Assembly: GCA_038530925.1 (NCBI GenBank)
Contig: JBCBCG010000198.1
Span: 1 to 7,897 of the forward strand
DNA from: JALEGB01 sp038530925
Lineage (GTDB): Bacteria > Pseudomonadota > Alphaproteobacteria > Rhodobacterales > Rhodobacteraceae
DNA length: 7,897 bases
Direction of reading: 5' to 3'
The position numbers were made by a program, and so were the translations under genes. The notes under the pieces are model-generated. The model was given only the letters and a program-made list of their open reading frames with translations, was not told the origin of the DNA and made no database searches. This document shows, one piece after another, positions 6,531 to 7,897 of the stretch; the first letter of the stretch is position 1; every line of letters begins with the position of its first letter.

Positions 6531-6558
6531 AGCGGCGCTTCGGCGCCGCTCTTTTTTT
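6531..6558 (+). terminator. Intrinsic terminator of the ccoNOQP operon
   Basis: A perfect 8-bp stem AGCGGCGC/GCGCCGCT (6531-6538 and 6543-6550) with a TTCG tetraloop is followed by C and seven T residues (6552-6558). This is a textbook Rho-independent terminator for the plus strand. The minus strand has only AAAA after the stem, so it is one-directional and would not stop transcripts arriving from the convergent methyltransferase gene. Confidence 0.93.
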
Positions 6559-6768
6559 GTGTGATGACGCATACGCCGCGGCGTGGTCATCGCATCCGGT
6601 GATCGCTTCGACCAAGAGGCGCAGCTATTCCACTCGTGCTGGTTCTACGGCTCCGAAGGGGATTTGGCGCGTCGCCGTCGGAGCGGCGGTTCGCGCTGGC
6701 GAAGAATGCGCCTGAGGAGGCGGCGGCCACACGCGACACTGCGCGCCAGACATCCGCCACGGAGAGTG
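6559..6768. other. Gene-free stretch between convergent genes
   Basis: About 210 bp between the oxidase terminator and the end of the methyltransferase gene. Short open frames exist but have the Arg/Ser/Pro-rich look of high-GC shadows and no ribosome sites. GACACT and AGTGTC just past the methyltransferase stop could form a weak, long-looped stem. I see no RNA gene or repeat here. Confidence 0.4.
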
Positions 6769-7389
6769 TCAGGGTCGCTCAGCCGCCTGCTTGCGCGCCG
6801 TCAAGTCGATCAGCGCGGACATCCCCGCATGGCCGGCGCCTTCTTGCAGCTCTCGCTCATAGGCGATGAGCTCCTCGATTTCGAGGACGCCGAACGCGTC
6901 TCGGAGCAGCGCTTCGGTGTAGAGGTTTTCGACATAGGGCGGCCCGCCTGTGCCGTAGTCGAGCTGTTTCGGCGTGTAGCCATGCAGCAGCAAAAGGCCG
7001 CCGGGCTTTAGCGCGCGAAGCATACCGCCGAACATCGCCGCGCGCAGCGCCGGGCCGGCGAATTGGATGAAGATCCCGACCACGAGATCATATTGCGTCG
7101 CATCCCAGTCGAAGCTCTCGACATCGGCGATTTCGGTCTCGATCGAAACGCCGCGCTCCGCCGCCAGGCGCTGCGCTTTGGCGACGCCCGTCGGCGCGGG
7201 ATCGAAGGCGCGAACGGCGAGGCCTTGTTCGGCGAGCCACACCGAATTACGCCCCTCGCCATCGGCGACCAGCAGCGCGCTCATCCCCGCGCGCAGCAGC
7301 GCGACGCGGCGCTTCAGAAACTGCGAAGGCGCGCGGCCGAACACATAATCGTCGGTGTCGAACCGCGCGTTCCAATCAAGCGTGGCCAT
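6769..7389 (-). CDS. Class I SAM-dependent methyltransferase
   Basis: A cytoplasmic 206-residue methyltransferase of unknown substrate with a single Rossmann-like SAM domain. The N-terminus WNARFDTDDYVFGRAPSQFL is typical of the TehB/thiopurine-like small methyltransferase group. The SAM-binding motif I is a variant, LLVADGEGRNSVWLA (39-53), with ADGEGRN where many relatives have a Gly-rich DxGxGxG loop. The acidic residue after strand 2 is D63 (AFDPAPTGVAKA), ADVESFDW is at 88-95, strand 4 is YDLVVGIFIQF (100-110), and MLRALKPGGLLLLHGY is at 123-138. The frame is open 34 codons further upstream, but that part (rich in Arg, no homology) is unlike the family. The ATG at 7389 follows AAAGG by about six bases, so I chose it. 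Convergent to ccoP; a functional link with the oxidase is not evident. Confidence 0.88.
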   Translation of the reverse strand: MATLDWNARFDTDDYVFGRAPSQFLKRRVALLRAGMSALLVADGEGRNSVWLAEQGLAVRAFDPAPTGVAKAQRLAAERGVSIETEIADVESFDWDATQYDLVVGIFIQFAGPALRAAMFGGMLRALKPGGLLLLHGYTPKQLDYGTGGPPYVENLYTEALLRDAFGVLEIEELIAYERELQEGAGHAGMSALIDLTARKQAAERP

Positions 7390-7639
7390 GCGCCGCCTTT
7401 CGATGCGTCCCGAAGCTTCGCCCTGAGGCCTGATACACCGCACGTCTGATGCCGTGCGAAGTATTGATAGCGGCCGGAACCTCTCGGACATCGAAGTCTA
7501 TGCGATTGCGGCTCCGGCGTCTTGGTTCTTCATCGCAGCCAACGGCTCCATGGCCATATATCGCCGCGTCGACCAGTTGGTCGCGGCGATGTGGCGTAGG
7601 CGGGCCGCGGCCAGGTTCAGGCGCATCGCCGCCCGGAAA
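7390..7639. other. Region between the methyltransferase start and the transposase fragment
   Basis: About 250 bp that should hold the methyltransferase promoter. No convincing -35/-10 pair is visible. A plus-strand frame stays open from a TGA at 7424-7426 through to the transposase fragment, with its first ATG at 7550, but the residues it encodes here (for example WRRRAAARFRRIAARKR) do not look like any part of an IS256 transposase. An opposing minus-strand open frame (7376-7852) has no family resemblance. I see no terminal inverted repeat. Confidence 0.4.
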
Positions 7640-7897
7640 CGCGCCGACCACGCTGGTCCGCCGCCTTATCGCGGGCTTCAGGGCGTTGAGCTCATCGTCG
7701 CGGACGCCTGCAGCGGCTTGGTCGAAAGTGCGGCCGAGTATCTGCCGGACGCCCAATGGCAACGCTGCTCGGTTCATTTCCACCGCAATGTTTTCAGCCA
7801 TGTGCAGTCTGGCAAGGTGCGGGAGGTGGCGAAAATGCTCAAAGCGATCCATGCTCAGGAGCGCCGCGCGACGGCGGAGCAGAAGATTGCGGATGTG
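7640..7897 (+). pseudogene. IS256-family (mutator-type) transposase fragment, runs off right edge
   Basis: DDE transposase of the IS256/mutator type, catalysing cut-and-paste or copy-out movement of its insertion sequence. The frame in which codons begin at 7673 reads GLQGVELIVADACSGLVES, then AAEYLPDAQWQRCSVHFHRN, VFSHVQSGKVREVAKMLKAI and HAQE to the edge, all hallmark IS256 sequence. The Asp of VADA (codon 7703-7705) is the likely second catalytic residue. Just upstream, family-like sequence (TTLVRRLIA, codons 7650-7670) lies in a different frame, so there is a small indel near 7671-7675. Before about 7640 no IS256 similarity is seen, so the N-terminal half with the first catalytic Asp is absent from this side. 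This suggests a decayed remnant; the rest continues beyond 7897 and cannot be judged. A sequencing error could explain the shift but not the missing 5' half. Confidence 0.8.

Noticed and set aside
7389..7491. Upstream extension of the methyltransferase to an ATG at 7491
   Set aside because: The extra 34 residues do not match the family, and a Shine-Dalgarno-like AAAGG stands just before the ATG at 7389.
7376..7852. 158-codon minus-strand open frame over the transposase fragment
   Set aside because: It is antisense to recognisable IS256 sequence and overlaps the methyltransferase start; no family resemblance.
1..7897. CRISPR array, tRNA or rRNA genes, phage or defence genes
   Set aside because: No regularly spaced repeats beyond the 14-bp tandem repeat, no recognisable tRNA or rRNA sequence, and no defence-type protein motifs seen on either strand.

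Overview
The window reads as ordinary chromosome from a high-GC alphaproteobacterium. The evidence is a split-type glycyl-tRNA synthetase beta subunit, a ccoNOQP operon in the usual proteobacterial order behind a perfect Fnr/FixK box, strong Shine-Dalgarno sites, and GC-rich codon use that leaves long antisense open frames. I cannot name the genus.

Layout. Positions 1-1830 (minus) hold glyS, which runs off the left edge after 610 codons. Positions 1831-2060 are non-coding and carry a 14-bp tandem repeat touching the glyS start codon, plus two hairpin-forming stretches. Positions 2061-2813 (minus) hold a 250-residue protein I do not recognise. Positions 2814-3014 are a divergent control region. 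Positions 3015-6484 (plus) hold ccoN, ccoO, ccoQ and ccoP, packed end to end and closed by a textbook intrinsic terminator at 6531-6558. After a short gene-free stretch, 6769-7389 (minus) holds a class I SAM-dependent methyltransferase that converges on the oxidase operon. The right end (about 7640-7897, plus) is a fragment of an IS256-type transposase that runs off the window and whose 5' part is missing or frame-shifted.

How the genes work together. The four cco genes make one machine, the cbb3-type cytochrome c oxidase, a high-affinity proton-pumping terminal oxidase used under low oxygen. CcoN holds the heme b/heme b3-CuB centre, CcoO and CcoP are membrane-anchored c-type cytochromes that deliver electrons, and CcoQ is a small stabilising subunit. 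The upstream TTGAT-N4-ATCAA site fits induction by an Fnr/FixK protein when oxygen falls. The maturation genes ccoGHIS are not in the window. glyS and the unknown gene upstream of it run in the opposite direction and may be co-transcribed.

The least ordinary signals are regulatory. The Fnr box sits exactly at the centre of a larger 36-bp near-perfect palindrome (32 of 36 positions self-complementary), and the glyS start is abutted by two exact 14-bp repeats that occupy the place of a ribosome binding site. I found no support for a wholly new multi-gene system here.
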